Assembly: GCF_003259895.1 (NCBI RefSeq)
Contig: NZ_QLME01000002.1
Span: 59,489-123,488 of the forward strand
Direction: 5' to 3'
Length of the DNA: 64,000 nucleotides
Origin: Halanaerobium saccharolyticum
GTDB lineage: Bacteria > Bacillota > Halanaerobiia > Halanaerobiales > Halanaerobiaceae
The notes below the pieces were generated by a model. The model saw only the letters and a list, made by a program, of their open reading frames with translations. It was not told the DNA's origin and searched no databases. The position numbers and the translations under genes were made by a program. This document shows, piece by piece, positions 15,964-25,273 of the stretch. Position 1 is the first letter of the stretch, and each line of letters begins with the position of its first letter.

Positions 15964-17544
15964 ATGGAAGAACGTAAAGACGCACATGGTAATATAATTA
16001 AAGAAAGAGGCAAAGAAGTGTTTGTGATTTCTCTGGTGGTGGTTTTTGCAATTGTTCTCTGGGGAATAGCAATGCCAGCAAGTTTCAGTGGAGTTGCTAA
16101 TAATTTGTTCAATTATTTGACAAATAATTTCGCCTGGTTTTATTTAATTACGATGACCTTATTTGTAATTTTCTGTGTCTGGGTGGCCCTGAGTCGTTAT
16201 GGAAAAATAAAGCTCGGTAAGCCTGATGAAGATCCAGAATTTAGCACTATTTCCTGGTTTGCAATGTTGTTTAGTGCAGGTATGGGAGTAGGACTTGTAT
16301 TCTGGGGAGTTGCAGAACCATTAAATCACTTTGTTAATCCTTTAGCTATTGAGGGAGGAACTGCGGCTGCTGCAGATTTTGCTTTAAAAACTTCATTTTT
16401 ACACTGGGGACTTCATCCCTGGTCTGCTTATGGAGTTTTAGCACTGGCTTTAGCCTATATGCAGTTTAGACATGATAAACCTGCACAAATAAGCAGTGTG
16501 TTTATTCCACTAATCGGAGAAGCTAAGGCCAGAGGGACAATTGGAAAAACTATTGATATTTTAGCGATTTTTGCAACTGTAGCAGGTGTTGCAACTTCGC
16601 TGGGACTGGCGACACTACAGGTAACTAGTGGTCTTAATTTCTTATTTGGAGTTCCAGAAACTGATTTAATACGTTTATTAGTTATTGGAATTATTACGAT
16701 ATTATTTATGATTTCTGCAATAACCGGTGTTGATAAAGGGATTAAATATTTATCTAACGCCAATATTTCACTTGCAGGAGTTATCATGCTGCTCTGTTTA
16801 GTTATCGGTCCCACTGTTTTAATCATTAATAATTTCACTAATGCCTTTGGAATGTATTTTTCAAATATAGTTCGAGATAGCTTTAAAATTGGTAAAGATA
16901 GCTGGTATGGAGCCTGGACCATATTTTACTGGGCCTGGTGGATAGCCTGGGCACCTTTTGTTGCCACTTTCATTGCCAGAATTTCTAGAGGTAGAACAAT
17001 TAGAGAATTTATTGGTGGTGTATTATTTGCTCCAACACTTGCTTCTTTTGTCTGGTTTTCCATTTTGGGTACTATGGGGATTGAAACCGGAATGGGAGTT
17101 GCTGAAGAGGCTATTGCTGTAACAGAGACTGCATTTTTTGAAGTGATGCAGTATTATCCTGGTGGTGGTTTGATTTCCATTATCGCAGTAGTGCTGTTAA
17201 TAACTTTCTTTATTACTTCAGCAGATTCAGCTACCTTTGTCCTGGGTATGTTATCTGATAAGGGTAATCAAAATCCCTCAGCAAAATTAAAGATAACCTG
17301 GGGAGTAATTCAGTCAGGCCTTGCTATTGCACTGATGTTATCCGGAGGTTTAGGTATGCTGCAGACCGGATCAATCGTAGCTGCTTTTCCCTTTGCCTTC
17401 ATTATGCTTTTTGCCATGCTAGCCATGATGAAAGCCTTAAAAGCTGATGCAGCAGTAGAGGGTATTGTTGATATTGATAAAGTAGCAAATGTTTCAGTAG
17501 ATCATATGGATAAAGAAGAATTAGCGGCAGTCGAAGATGCTTAG
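15964..17544 (+). CDS. BCCT-family betaine/choline/carnitine transporter
   Basis: 526 residues, twelve membrane segments. MGVGLVFWGVAEPLNHF and YWAWWIAWAPFVATFIARIS, with the tryptophan-rich stretch that binds the trimethylammonium group, followed by RGRTIREF, are the family signatures. ATG follows AGGGGTGAAGTAG. The short N terminus and modest C-terminal tail match secondary Na+ or H+ coupled carriers (OpuD/BetL-like). Placed between the B-component genes and the thioredoxin/component C genes, it most likely brings in glycine betaine both as osmolyte and as electron acceptor. Confidence 0.92.
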   Translation: MEERKDAHGNIIKERGKEVFVISLVVVFAIVLWGIAMPASFSGVANNLFNYLTNNFAWFYLITMTLFVIFCVWVALSRYGKIKLGKPDEDPEFSTISWFAMLFSAGMGVGLVFWGVAEPLNHFVNPLAIEGGTAAAADFALKTSFLHWGLHPWSAYGVLALALAYMQFRHDKPAQISSVFIPLIGEAKARGTIGKTIDILAIFATVAGVATSLGLATLQVTSGLNFLFGVPETDLIRLLVIGIITILFMISAITGVDKGIKYLSNANISLAGVIMLLCLVIGPTVLIINNFTNAFGMYFSNIVRDSFKIGKDSWYGAWTIFYWAWWIAWAPFVATFIARISRGRTIREFIGGVLFAPTLASFVWFSILGTMGIETGMGVAEEAIAVTETAFFEVMQYYPGGGLISIIAVVLLITFFITSADSATFVLGMLSDKGNQNPSAKLKITWGVIQSGLAIALMLSGGLGMLQTGSIVAAFPFAFIMLFAMLAMMKALKADAAVEGIVDIDKVANVSVDHMDKEELAAVEDA

Positions 17545-17560
17545 AGTAAAATTATTAATA

Positions 17561-17608
17561 GATTGGAAATAAAAAATCCCGGCTTATTAGCCGGGTTTAT
17601 TTCCAATC
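17561..17608. terminator. Bidirectional terminator between BCCT and tetR genes
   Basis: CCCGGCT-TATT-AGCCGGG (17578-17595) is extended by GATTGGAAATAAA (17561-17573) pairing with TTTATTTCCAATC (17596-17608), with a 4-base bulge. A-runs and U-runs on both sides suit termination in both directions. The outer stem overlaps the first base pairs of the tetR stop codon. Confidence 0.85.
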
Positions 17609-18281
17609 ATTTTTGATGACAGCAGATGGCATTTTCTAAAATTGTTCGTATTTGGCTGCTGATAATTTCTAGGGCCTGATCACTTGTGTATTCAATTCTC
17701 TCATTCACCATTAAGGTTAACATACCGTGGTAAATATAGGTAATCATGTTATCCATCTGACGAGCTTTTTTTTCCTGAAGAAAATCATTTTCGATTAATG
17801 GTTTAGAAGCGATAGCAGCACGGTGAGAGAGATCAGGATCTAAAAGCATTGGCAGTAGATCAGTAGGTGGAGTGCCTAATTTTTCAGGAAAGAGATCAAA
17901 GTATTTTTTCATTAAAATTTCTGGATGATCTCCAATATTATCTGAAAAAATAGCATAATAAATTTTTGGGTTTTCGAATGAATATTTACAGAAGCACTCC
18001 CACATTTTTATGAATTTCTCTATTTCATCTTCAGCATCTGCTATGTATTCCGGCATTGCCTGGCTGTATTCACCCAGAAAATCAAGTGAGGCAAAAAATA
18101 TCAGCTGGTTGCAGTTATCAAAATAATTGTAGATTGTAGCACTATTATAACCGGCTTTTTTAGCAACTCCACGGATTGTTACTTTCTCAATGCCCTTTTC
18201 TTCAATCAACTTGCGAGTTGCTTCAATAAAAATTTTAAGGGTTCGCTTTTTCTTAATGTCTTTATTATCAAAGTCAATCAT
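17607..18281 (-). CDS. TetR-family transcriptional regulator
   Basis: 224 residues. Residues about 12-60 form the HTH (EEKGIEKVTIRGVAKKAGYNSATIYNYFDN type). The rest is a helical ligand-binding domain without recognisable specificity. ATG 18281 was chosen because the HTH begins right after it; AAAGGATG lies a rather long 13 bases upstream, and longer in-frame starts add unrelated sequence. It diverges from trxB across 180 bases containing TATATTT-CT-AAATATA (18393-18408), a possible operator though AT-rich. It may control the thioredoxin/grdCD half and the transporter in response to betaine. Confidence 0.85.
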   Translation of the reverse strand: MIDFDNKDIKKKRTLKIFIEATRKLIEEKGIEKVTIRGVAKKAGYNSATIYNYFDNCNQLIFFASLDFLGEYSQAMPEYIADAEDEIEKFIKMWECFCKYSFENPKIYYAIFSDNIGDHPEILMKKYFDLFPEKLGTPPTDLLPMLLDPDLSHRAAIASKPLIENDFLQEKKARQMDNMITYIYHGMLTLMVNERIEYTSDQALEIISSQIRTILENAICCHQK

Positions 18282-18461
18282 GTTTATTACACATCCTTTA
18301 AAAATTTTAAAAGCTAAATATTCTTTATTTATTAAGGATACAACAGCTTTTAAAAAAATGCAAGAAGGCAGTACCATATATTTTTCAACAAATATATTTC
18401 TAAATATAAAGTTATAAACTTAAATCTTTTTAAAAAGTCAAGTTATTTTAGGAGGAAAAAT

Positions 18462-19667
18462 ATGAGCGCAAATTATGATTTAATTGTTCTGGGTGGAGGA
18501 CCTGCTGGTATGGCTTCTGCCATCTATAGTTCAAGGTCAAGACTTAATACTTTAGTTTTGGAAACAAAAAGAAAAACTGGTGGCCAGCCTGGTACCTATC
18601 ACGACATGGAAAATTACCCAGGTGTACCTGAGACTACAGCTTCTGAGCTAATGGAAAATTTCCGTACACATGCAGAAAAGTTTGGTACGGAATTTGAAAG
18701 AGGAGAAGTTAAGTCGCTTGAGGTTAATGGTTTTGAGAAAGTTATTACCACTAAAAAGGGTGAAGAGTATAGGGCTAAAAGTGTTGTTATTGCAACAGGG
18801 GCTGAGCCTAGAAAATTAGGAATTAAAGGTGAAGAAGAATTTAAAGGTAAGGGTGTTTCTTACTGTGCAACCTGTGATGCAGATCTATTTACAGATTTAG
18901 ATATTGTTGTAGTTGGTAATGGAAACTCTGCTGTTGAAGAATCAATTTATTTGAGCAAATTTGTCAATAAAATTACAATGATAGTAATCCATGATGAAGG
19001 TGTAATGGATGCTGAAAAGATTCTTCAGGAAAAAGCAATGGAAAATGATAAAATTGAATTTGTCTGGAATTCAGTTTTAGAAGAAATCAAAGGTGAAGGC
19101 CTAGTTGAAAAAGCTGTAGTTAAAAACATCAAAAATGGTGAAAAAACCGAACTTGATTGTAATGGTGTTTTCTTCTTTGTCGGCAGGGTACCCAGTACTG
19201 ACTTCCTGGAAGGAGTTGTTGATTTAACAGAGCATGGTTATGTTAAAACAACAAAGCAGATGGAAACAAATCAACCTGGAGTTTATGCAGTTGGAGATGT
19301 AAGAGATAAGGTTGTGCGTCAGGTAATAACAGCTGCTGGTGATGGAGCAACTGCTGCGGTATTGGCCCAGGGCTATATTGAAGAAGAAGAGTACTGGCAT
19401 AATCATGTTGTTAATTCTGATAAGCCGGCTCTGGTAGCTTTCTGGAGTGTTACTGATCAGGAGAGCATGGATCTAATCAGTCAGCTCGAAGGTATGGAGC
19501 TTGAAGATAAAGGTTATAAATTCATCAAGATTGATACCTATAAAAATAGACTTATTTCTGACAGATATGATGTAGAAGAAATCCCAACTCTACTCAAGAT
19601 TGAGTCCGGTGAGGTAGCTTCTAAGCTTGTTAAACCAGAAAAAGAAAAGATTAAAGAATTAATTTAA
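18462..19667 (+). CDS. trxB: Thioredoxin reductase-like flavoprotein with C-terminal thioredoxin-like tail
   Basis: 401 residues against about 310 for ordinary TrxB. Residues 1-310 hold GGGPAGMAS for FAD, the active-site Cys135-A-T-Cys138 (YCATCDAD), a second GxGxxA (VGNGNSAVEE) and the closing GVYAVGDVRD. The usual NADPH-phosphate motif HRRxxxRA is absent (here IVIHDEGVMDAEK), so NADPH may not be the donor. Residues 315-401 look like a thioredoxin fold (PALVAFWSV, EEIPTLLKI) but have no CxxC. It leads the trxB-trxA-grdC-grdD group and should reduce thioredoxin for component A. ATG follows AGGAGG. Confidence 0.88.
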   Translation: MSANYDLIVLGGGPAGMASAIYSSRSRLNTLVLETKRKTGGQPGTYHDMENYPGVPETTASELMENFRTHAEKFGTEFERGEVKSLEVNGFEKVITTKKGEEYRAKSVVIATGAEPRKLGIKGEEEFKGKGVSYCATCDADLFTDLDIVVVGNGNSAVEESIYLSKFVNKITMIVIHDEGVMDAEKILQEKAMENDKIEFVWNSVLEEIKGEGLVEKAVVKNIKNGEKTELDCNGVFFFVGRVPSTDFLEGVVDLTEHGYVKTTKQMETNQPGVYAVGDVRDKVVRQVITAAGDGATAAVLAQGYIEEEEYWHNHVVNSDKPALVAFWSVTDQESMDLISQLEGMELEDKGYKFIKIDTYKNRLISDRYDVEEIPTLLKIESGEVASKLVKPEKEKIKELI

Positions 19668-19688
19668 AAAATTTAAGGAGGAATAAAA

Positions 19689-20006
19689 ATGATTGAACTT
19701 AACAAAGATAATTTTGAGGAAGAAGTACTTAACAGCAAAGGTAAGGTTGTAGTTGATTTCTGGAGTGAAAGTTGTGATGTCTGCATGGAAATTATGCCTG
19801 ATGTCAAAGAATTAGCTGAAGAATTTGCAGATGACTTTAAATTTGCAAAGTTAGACATTAAAGGAAACAGAAGACTTGCTATTGGTCAGCAGGTTTTAGG
19901 TCTGCCTTCAATTGTTTTCTATGAAGACGGAGAAAAGGTAGAGCATTTAAGCGGTGAAGATCTGGAAGTAGAAGATATTAGAAAAGAATTAGAAGCAAGA
20001 GCATAG
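19689..20006 (+). CDS. trxA: Thioredoxin of the glycine/betaine reductase system
   Basis: 105 residues with an ordinary thioredoxin outline: VVVDFWSESC, cis-proline region LGLPSIVFYEDG, and a C-terminal helix. The active site is Cys29-D-V-Cys32 instead of CGPC, and the second residue of the usual WC pair is displaced (WSESCDVC). Stickland-type anaerobes have thioredoxins with altered CxxC motifs dedicated to glycine reductase, and this fits. It follows trxB by 21 bases after AAGGAGGAATAAAA and should carry electrons to the Se-S bond of GrdA. Confidence 0.92.
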   Translation: MIELNKDNFEEEVLNSKGKVVVDFWSESCDVCMEIMPDVKELAEEFADDFKFAKLDIKGNRRLAIGQQVLGLPSIVFYEDGEKVEHLSGEDLEVEDIRKELEARA

Positions 20007-20089
20007 TTGAATAGTTAAGCTGATAATAATTTCTCTGCCCAATTTAATTTGGGTGGAGAAATTATTCAAAAAATTTGGAGGTGAGCTTA

Positions 20090-21631
20090 TTGGATTTTCC
20101 AGTAATTAAAGCTTCAGGATATATTCTGGTACATACTCCCAATATATTAAAAGAGGGTGGTTCTACTCAAACGACAACCAGAGCCAAGAATCCTGATGAT
20201 GAATATTTAAAAAAATTAGATGATTATTTAAGATCTTTTGAAGAAGTTGTTTCGTATGCTCCCAATCAGGCATATATAGGAAATATTTTACCTGATGAAT
20301 TAAAAAATATCGAACAACCCTGGTATGAAGAGCAAAACTTTGTTGAGGGTAATAGATATGGTGACTTTGGAGAAATAATGCCGGAAGATGAGTTTTATGT
20401 TCTGCTCAAACATGTTGATGTTTTTGATTTAGTAAAGCTGAGCAGTGATTTTATTTCAGAAATCGAGCCAAAAGTTGCAGAACATTCAATTTTAAAAGAG
20501 ATGGAGATTGAACTTGGAGAAGGTGAAGAAAAATCTGAACTTGAAGCTCTACTAGATAAACATGCTGAACCACTTTACTTGGGCGAAACATTAATAGGTT
20601 GTGTAAAGAAAGCTCATGAGAGTGATGTGAATCTTAATGCACATACTATTTTGGAAAACCTGGTTGCTAAAGCTTCGGCTGTATTGTCTCTCAAAAATAT
20701 GGCTTTTAAAAATGATCTTGATTTAGCAGATATTGATTATGTTTTAGAGTGTTCCGAAGAGGCCTGTGGTGATATTAATCAGCGTGGTGGAGGCAACTTT
20801 GCCAAAGCTATCGCAGAAATGGCTGGTTGTGTTAATGCAAATGGTTCAGATGTTAGAAGTTTCTGTGCAGCTCCAGCTCATGCGGTTGTTAATGCTGCTG
20901 CTTTAGTTAAAGCAGGTATCTATGATAATGTTGTAGTTGTTGCCGGTGGATCTGTGGCAAAACTCGGGATGAATGGTAAAGATCATATCAAAAAAGAAAT
21001 GCCTGTTTTAGAGGACACACTGGGTGGATTTGCAGTTTTAATCTCAAAAAATGATGGAGCCAGTCCAGTTATTAGAACTGATATTATTGGCCGTCATAAG
21101 GTAGGAACAGGGTCTTCTCCTCAGGCTGTAATCAGCTCTCTGGTAACTGATCCTCTAGATGAAAATGATTTAGGGATTAAAGATATTGATAAGTATTCTG
21201 TTGAAATGCAGAACCCCGAAGTTACAAAACCTGCTGGTGCAGGCGATGTACCAGAATCAAACTATAAAATGATTGCTGCTTTAGGAGTTAAGCGGGGAGA
21301 TTTAGAAAGAAAAGAACTTATGAACTTTGTTAAAGAACATGGAATGCCTGGATTTGCACCAACTCAGGGTCATATTCCTTCTGGAGTGCCCTTTATTGGT
21401 CCGGCGGCAAAGATGATGAGAGATGGTCAGATTGAAAAGGCAATGATTATTGGTAAGGGAAGTCTTTTCCTGGGCAGAATGACTAACCTTTTTGACGGAG
21501 TTTCTTTTGTAATTGAAAAGAACTCTGGAGTTAAAAAACAGGAAAGCAGTGTAAGTGATACAGAAATCAAAAATATGATCGCCGGTGCTATGCGCCAGAT
21601 GGCAGATAATCTTCTCGGCGAAACCGAGTGA
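20090..21631 (+). CDS. grdC: Component C subunit beta (GrdC)
   Basis: 513 residues from the TTG at 20090, which stands 6 bases after GGAGGTG; a TTG at 20075 lies inside that site and is rejected. The N terminus DFPVIKASGYILVHTP matches GrdC. The fold is related to thiolase/FabH enzymes; conserved cysteines lie in ECSEEACGD and RSFCAAPAHA. With GrdD it receives the carboxymethyl group from GrdA as a ketene equivalent and releases acetyl phosphate. It overlaps nothing; grdD starts 10 bases after. Confidence 0.92.
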   Translation: MDFPVIKASGYILVHTPNILKEGGSTQTTTRAKNPDDEYLKKLDDYLRSFEEVVSYAPNQAYIGNILPDELKNIEQPWYEEQNFVEGNRYGDFGEIMPEDEFYVLLKHVDVFDLVKLSSDFISEIEPKVAEHSILKEMEIELGEGEEKSELEALLDKHAEPLYLGETLIGCVKKAHESDVNLNAHTILENLVAKASAVLSLKNMAFKNDLDLADIDYVLECSEEACGDINQRGGGNFAKAIAEMAGCVNANGSDVRSFCAAPAHAVVNAAALVKAGIYDNVVVVAGGSVAKLGMNGKDHIKKEMPVLEDTLGGFAVLISKNDGASPVIRTDIIGRHKVGTGSSPQAVISSLVTDPLDENDLGIKDIDKYSVEMQNPEVTKPAGAGDVPESNYKMIAALGVKRGDLERKELMNFVKEHGMPGFAPTQGHIPSGVPFIGPAAKMMRDGQIEKAMIIGKGSLFLGRMTNLFDGVSFVIEKNSGVKKQESSVSDTEIKNMIAGAMRQMADNLLGETE

Positions 21632-21641
21632 GGTGGATAAA

Positions 21642-22781
21642 ATGACAGATAGTGTAAAAGAAAGAGTTGCTGGAGTGTTTAATGAAGTTGCAGCGGCAAT
21701 TGAATCCGGCCAGTTTGGTGATAAAAAGAAAATTGGCTTAACTTTACTGGATAGTGAACACGGAATAGATGAGTTAAAAAAGGCTGCAGAGATTGCACGT
21801 AACAAATATAATGATTTAGAAGTAGAATTAATCGGCTGTGAAGATGATAAATGTGACTGCCTGGCAGATGCACATTCAATTATGGATCAGAAACTTGAAA
21901 AGAATGAAATTGATGCAGCTGTGACTCTTCATTATAATTTTCCTTTAGGTGTTTCTACAGTTGGTAGAGTAGTTACTCCTGGTAGAGGAAAAGAAATGCT
22001 GATTGCTACAACAACAGGTACAACTGATACAGATCGAGTTCCCTCAATGCTAAAAAATACTATCTATGGAATTGCGGCTGCTAAATCTTTAGGGATTGAA
22101 AAGCCGACTGTAGGTATTTTAAATGTTGAAGGTGCAAGGCTGGTCGAGAAAAATCTGCAGAAGTTAAAGAAAAGTGGTTATGATTTTGATTTTGCGACCT
22201 CTGTAAGAGCTGATGGTGGTTCTGTAATGAGAGGTAATGATCTTCTATTAGGAACTCCAGATGTGATGGTTACAGATACTCTGACCGGTAATATGTTGAT
22301 GAAAGTATTTTCTGCCTTTAATACAGGTGGCCAGTATGAAGCTGTTGGTTATGGTTATGGTCCTGGAGTTGGAGAGGGTTATGACAAGTTGATTGGAATA
22401 ATTTCCCGTGCTTCTGGAGCACCTGTAATTGCCAATGCTATTAAATTTATGGCAGAGGTCAGTAAAGGTGATTTATTAGAAATAACTAAGGCTGAAGTGA
22501 AAGCTGCCAATAGTGCTGGTTTAAAAGATATAATTACTGAACTTAAAAGCAGCAGCTCGGCTGTACAGGCAGAAAAAGTAGAAGCACCTGCTAAAAAGGT
22601 TACTGGAGAGGAAATAGCGGGTATTGATATTTTAGAAATTGATGCAGCTAAAGAATCCCTCTGGAAAAAAGATATTTATGCTGAAACGGGAATGGGCTGC
22701 ACTGGTCCGGTGATCTTAATTGCAGAAGAAGACGAAGAAGCAGCAAGAAAAGAATTGAAAGAAGCAGGTTTTATTGAATAA
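21642..22781 (+). CDS. grdD: Component C subunit alpha (GrdD)
   Basis: 379 residues from ATG 21642 after GAGGTGG. Related to the PlsX/phosphotransacetylase-type fold: VTDTLTGNMLMKVFSAFNTG and GYGYGPGVGEGYD lie in the central part, and the C-terminal MGCTGPVILIAEEDEE is typical. A cysteine cluster DDKCDCLADAHS lies near residue 65. It completes acetyl phosphate formation, which acetate kinase (29825) can turn into ATP. It is the last gene of the grd group, with a terminator 68 bases after the stop. Confidence 0.92.
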   Translation: MTDSVKERVAGVFNEVAAAIESGQFGDKKKIGLTLLDSEHGIDELKKAAEIARNKYNDLEVELIGCEDDKCDCLADAHSIMDQKLEKNEIDAAVTLHYNFPLGVSTVGRVVTPGRGKEMLIATTTGTTDTDRVPSMLKNTIYGIAAAKSLGIEKPTVGILNVEGARLVEKNLQKLKKSGYDFDFATSVRADGGSVMRGNDLLLGTPDVMVTDTLTGNMLMKVFSAFNTGGQYEAVGYGYGPGVGEGYDKLIGIISRASGAPVIANAIKFMAEVSKGDLLEITKAEVKAANSAGLKDIITELKSSSSAVQAEKVEAPAKKVTGEEIAGIDILEIDAAKESLWKKDIYAETGMGCTGPVILIAEEDEEAARKELKEAGFIE

Positions 22782-22848
22782 CTGATTACTCAAATTTAAT
22801 TTTAGTAATTTGTTAATATGTATTTTTTAAGTATAAAGTTATAAGAAA

Positions 22849-22890
22849 AGAGCCTGTTTCAAATTAAAACTTGAAATGGGCTCTTTAAAT
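22849..22890 (+). terminator. Terminator after grdD
   Basis: AGAGCC and TTTCAA on the left pair with TTGAAA and GGCTCT on the right (22849-22884) around an 8-base loop, with a small internal mismatch, followed by TTTAAAT. Confidence 0.75.
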
Positions 22891-22973
22891 CAAATCTTTA
22901 CCAGCTTTATTTAATTATCTGGAGTTTTTAAAAATTGCAGTATATAAAAGTATACTAACTGGAGAGCATAATA

Positions 22974-25007
22974 ATGAAATTACTTAATAATTTATCTTTT
23001 AAAGTTAAGTTTATTATAATACCAATTGTTTTAATTTTAATTGGAGTCAGTGGAATTGGGTTTCTGGCAACAAGTCTTTTACAAGAAAACTTATTTGAAG
23101 AACAGTATAATAACAGTCTAAACCTGGCTGAACAAGTAGAAATGCAGGTTGCTGATAACAGTAATTCACTTAAGACAATTGATAGAATGCTGGAAGAGAA
23201 AATAGAAGCTGCAGCAAATGTGGTAACTTTAAATAGAGATAATCTCAGTAATGAGCAGCTAAGAGAAATCATGGAACAGACAATGGTCCAGGAGATTTCC
23301 TGGTATAATTCAGAAGGTGAAATCATTTATTCAACTGTAGATGATTATGTGGGCTGGACTGCAGAAATTGATCATCCTGTTAATGATTTTATGATTTCCG
23401 ATAAAAAAATTCTAATGGAAGATATTCGTAAAGACACTGAATCTGATAATTATAATAAATATGGTTATTTAAGAAATGACGATGGTACTTTTCTCCAGGT
23501 AGGAATAACAGCTAATAACGTAAGGGAATTAACTGATAGTTTTAGCTATCAGACTTTAGTGGAAAAGCTAGAAAAAAATGACCAGATAGTTTATGCTGCT
23601 TTTATTAATAATGATCTGGTAAACGAAGCAGACAGTAGACAAGAAAAAGTTGGAGTTCTTAGAGATTCAGGGCTAATTAAAGCGGCTGTAAAAACAGGAC
23701 AAAATCATTTTGAAGAAAGAAGTTATAATTACAATAATCAACAGATCAAAATAAATGAGGTATTTGTACCTGTTGAAATCGGAGGAGAACAGATTGGAGT
23801 TTTAAATCTGGCCTTTTCGATGGAAGAAATTTATTCAACAGTAGATCAAGCAAGAAATGATATAATATATATTTCTGCAATTCTCTTTATTTTAATTAGT
23901 CTAATTCTATTTTTAAGTTCAAATAATGTTATAAAAGCTTTAGACAGGATAGTTGAACAAAGTGGTGAGATTTCTAAGGGCAACTTAAGTCAAAAAATAC
24001 CGGAAGCTCTTTTAAAAAGAAAAGATGAACTTGGAAAACTTACAAAAAGTTTTTCCGTTATGCAGAGCCATTTAAAAGAAATTATAGGCAGTGCAGCAGA
24101 TATATCAGGTGAATTATCAGCTGCCAGTGAAGAACTATCAGCTTCAAGTCAAGAAGTTTCGGCTTCAGCAGATGAAGTAAGTAGGTCAATTCATAATGTT
24201 GCATCTGGTGCAGAAAAACAGACTGCTGTAATTCAGGATAGTAAAGATAATATCAATAATCTTGGCCAGAGAATTAATAAAGTGAATCAAATTTCTGGTC
24301 AAATGCAGAATAATGCTTTTGAGGTAGCAAATAATATTAAAGTAGGTCGGACGAAGCTTAATCAAACAGTAAATGATATTGAAAGTGTAAAAGATAATTC
24401 TGATCAGGCTGCAGCTAAAATAAACAAATTGGGAGAGCTTTCTGGGGAAATTGAAGAAATAATTAACCTGATTAATGATATTGCTTCTCAGACAAATCTC
24501 TTAGCTTTAAATGCTGCAATTGAAGCAGCAAGAGCTGGAGAAGCCGGAAGAGGATTTAGTGTAGTAGCAGATGAAATCAGAAATTTAGCTGAAGAATCGG
24601 AAAATGCTACTGAAAATATCTCAGTTTTAATTAAAGATATTCAATTTGCTGTTAAAGATGCTAATAACAAAATGAATAATACTGAAAAAGTGGTAGAGCA
24701 TAGTATTGATTCTATTCAGGATACAGGAGATTCTTTTAATAAAATTGATAAGGCAGTAGAGAGTTTAAATTCTTTAATTGAAAAAGTAGATCATAATCTT
24801 GAAGAAATTAAAGTAGAAAGTCAGGAAGTAAATGATTATATGGAGGATATTTCTCGAGTGAGTAATGAAACTGCAGCAAATTCAGAAGAGGTTTCAGCCA
24901 GCAGTGAGGAACAAAGTAGAGTAACTGAGGAAATTGTAAAATCAGCAGAAAACCTGACAATTATGGCCCAAAATTTATCAGCTATTGTAGAACAATTTAA
25001 ACTATAG
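22974..25007 (+). CDS. Methyl-accepting chemotaxis protein
   Basis: 677 residues. A membrane segment at about 10-30 and another at about 296-316 enclose a 265-residue sensor domain of probable double-CACHE type ([30 protein letters not shown]). A HAMP domain follows, then the cytoplasmic coiled coil, whose tip reads [20 protein letters not shown] and [17 protein letters not shown]. The ligand cannot be predicted from sequence. It stands alone between the grd terminator and tRNA-Sec, so chemotaxis towards betaine or amino acids is only a guess. Confidence 0.93.
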   Translation: MKLLNNLSFKVKFIIIPIVLILIGVSGIGFLATSLLQENLFEEQYNNSLNLAEQVEMQVADNSNSLKTIDRMLEEKIEAAANVVTLNRDNLSNEQLREIMEQTMVQEISWYNSEGEIIYSTVDDYVGWTAEIDHPVNDFMISDKKILMEDIRKDTESDNYNKYGYLRNDDGTFLQVGITANNVRELTDSFSYQTLVEKLEKNDQIVYAAFINNDLVNEADSRQEKVGVLRDSGLIKAAVKTGQNHFEERSYNYNNQQIKINEVFVPVEIGGEQIGVLNLAFSMEEIYSTVDQARNDIIYISAILFILISLILFLSSNNVIKALDRIVEQSGEISKGNLSQKIPEALLKRKDELGKLTKSFSVMQSHLKEIIGSAADISGELSAASEELSASSQEVSASADEVSRSIHNVASGAEKQTAVIQDSKDNINNLGQRINKVNQISGQMQNNAFEVANNIKVGRTKLNQTVNDIESVKDNSDQAAAKINKLGELSGEIEEIINLINDIASQTNLLALNAAIEAARAGEAGRGFSVVADEIRNLAEESENATENISVLIKDIQFAVKDANNKMNNTEKVVEHSIDSIQDTGDSFNKIDKAVESLNSLIEKVDHNLEEIKVESQEVNDYMEDISRVSNETAANSEEVSASSEEQSRVTEEIVKSAENLTIMAQNLSAIVEQFKL

Positions 25008-25073
25008 TATACAAAAAGAAATCTTGTAAATTAAATAACAAAATGATACAATTATATTAATCATAATAAACAG

Positions 25074-25172
25074 GGGAGTGTTTATGTTCAAGGTGAACAT
25101 CCTGGACTTCAAATCCAGTGGCAGGCAGGTAGACCTGTCTGTGGTGGGTTCGATTCCCATACATTCCCGCCA
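25074..25172 (+). tRNA. selC: tRNA-Sec (anticodon TCA)
   Basis: 99 nt including encoded CCA. An 8-bp acceptor GGGAGTGT pairs with ACATTCCC (25161-25168) before discriminator G and CCA. The anticodon stem-loop CTGGACTTCAAATCCAG has TCA, reading UGA. A long variable arm (GGCAGGCAGG...CCTGTCTG) and T-loop GGTTCGATTCC follow. The long acceptor and long D stem are selenocysteine-specific features. It is followed by its own terminator and selA. Confidence 0.96.
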
Positions 25173-25194
25173 TATAAATATTACTAACTTTTAG

Positions 25195-25238
25195 GCATCT
25201 ATTTAGATTATATAATCTTTGTAGGTGCATTTTTTTTT
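25195..25238 (+). terminator. Terminator after tRNA-Sec
   Basis: GCATCTA (25195-25201) pairs with TAGGTGC (25222-25228), with an inner perfect stem AGATTAT/ATAATCT, followed by nine T. It sits 23 bases after the tRNA end. Confidence 0.75.
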
Positions 25239-25273
25239 AGAAAAATAAAAGCCATTAATTTAGGGAGGTAATT

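Noticed and set aside
21302..21805. A 167-residue minus-strand ORF across grdC and grdD
   Set aside because: Antisense to two clear genes with no start signal.
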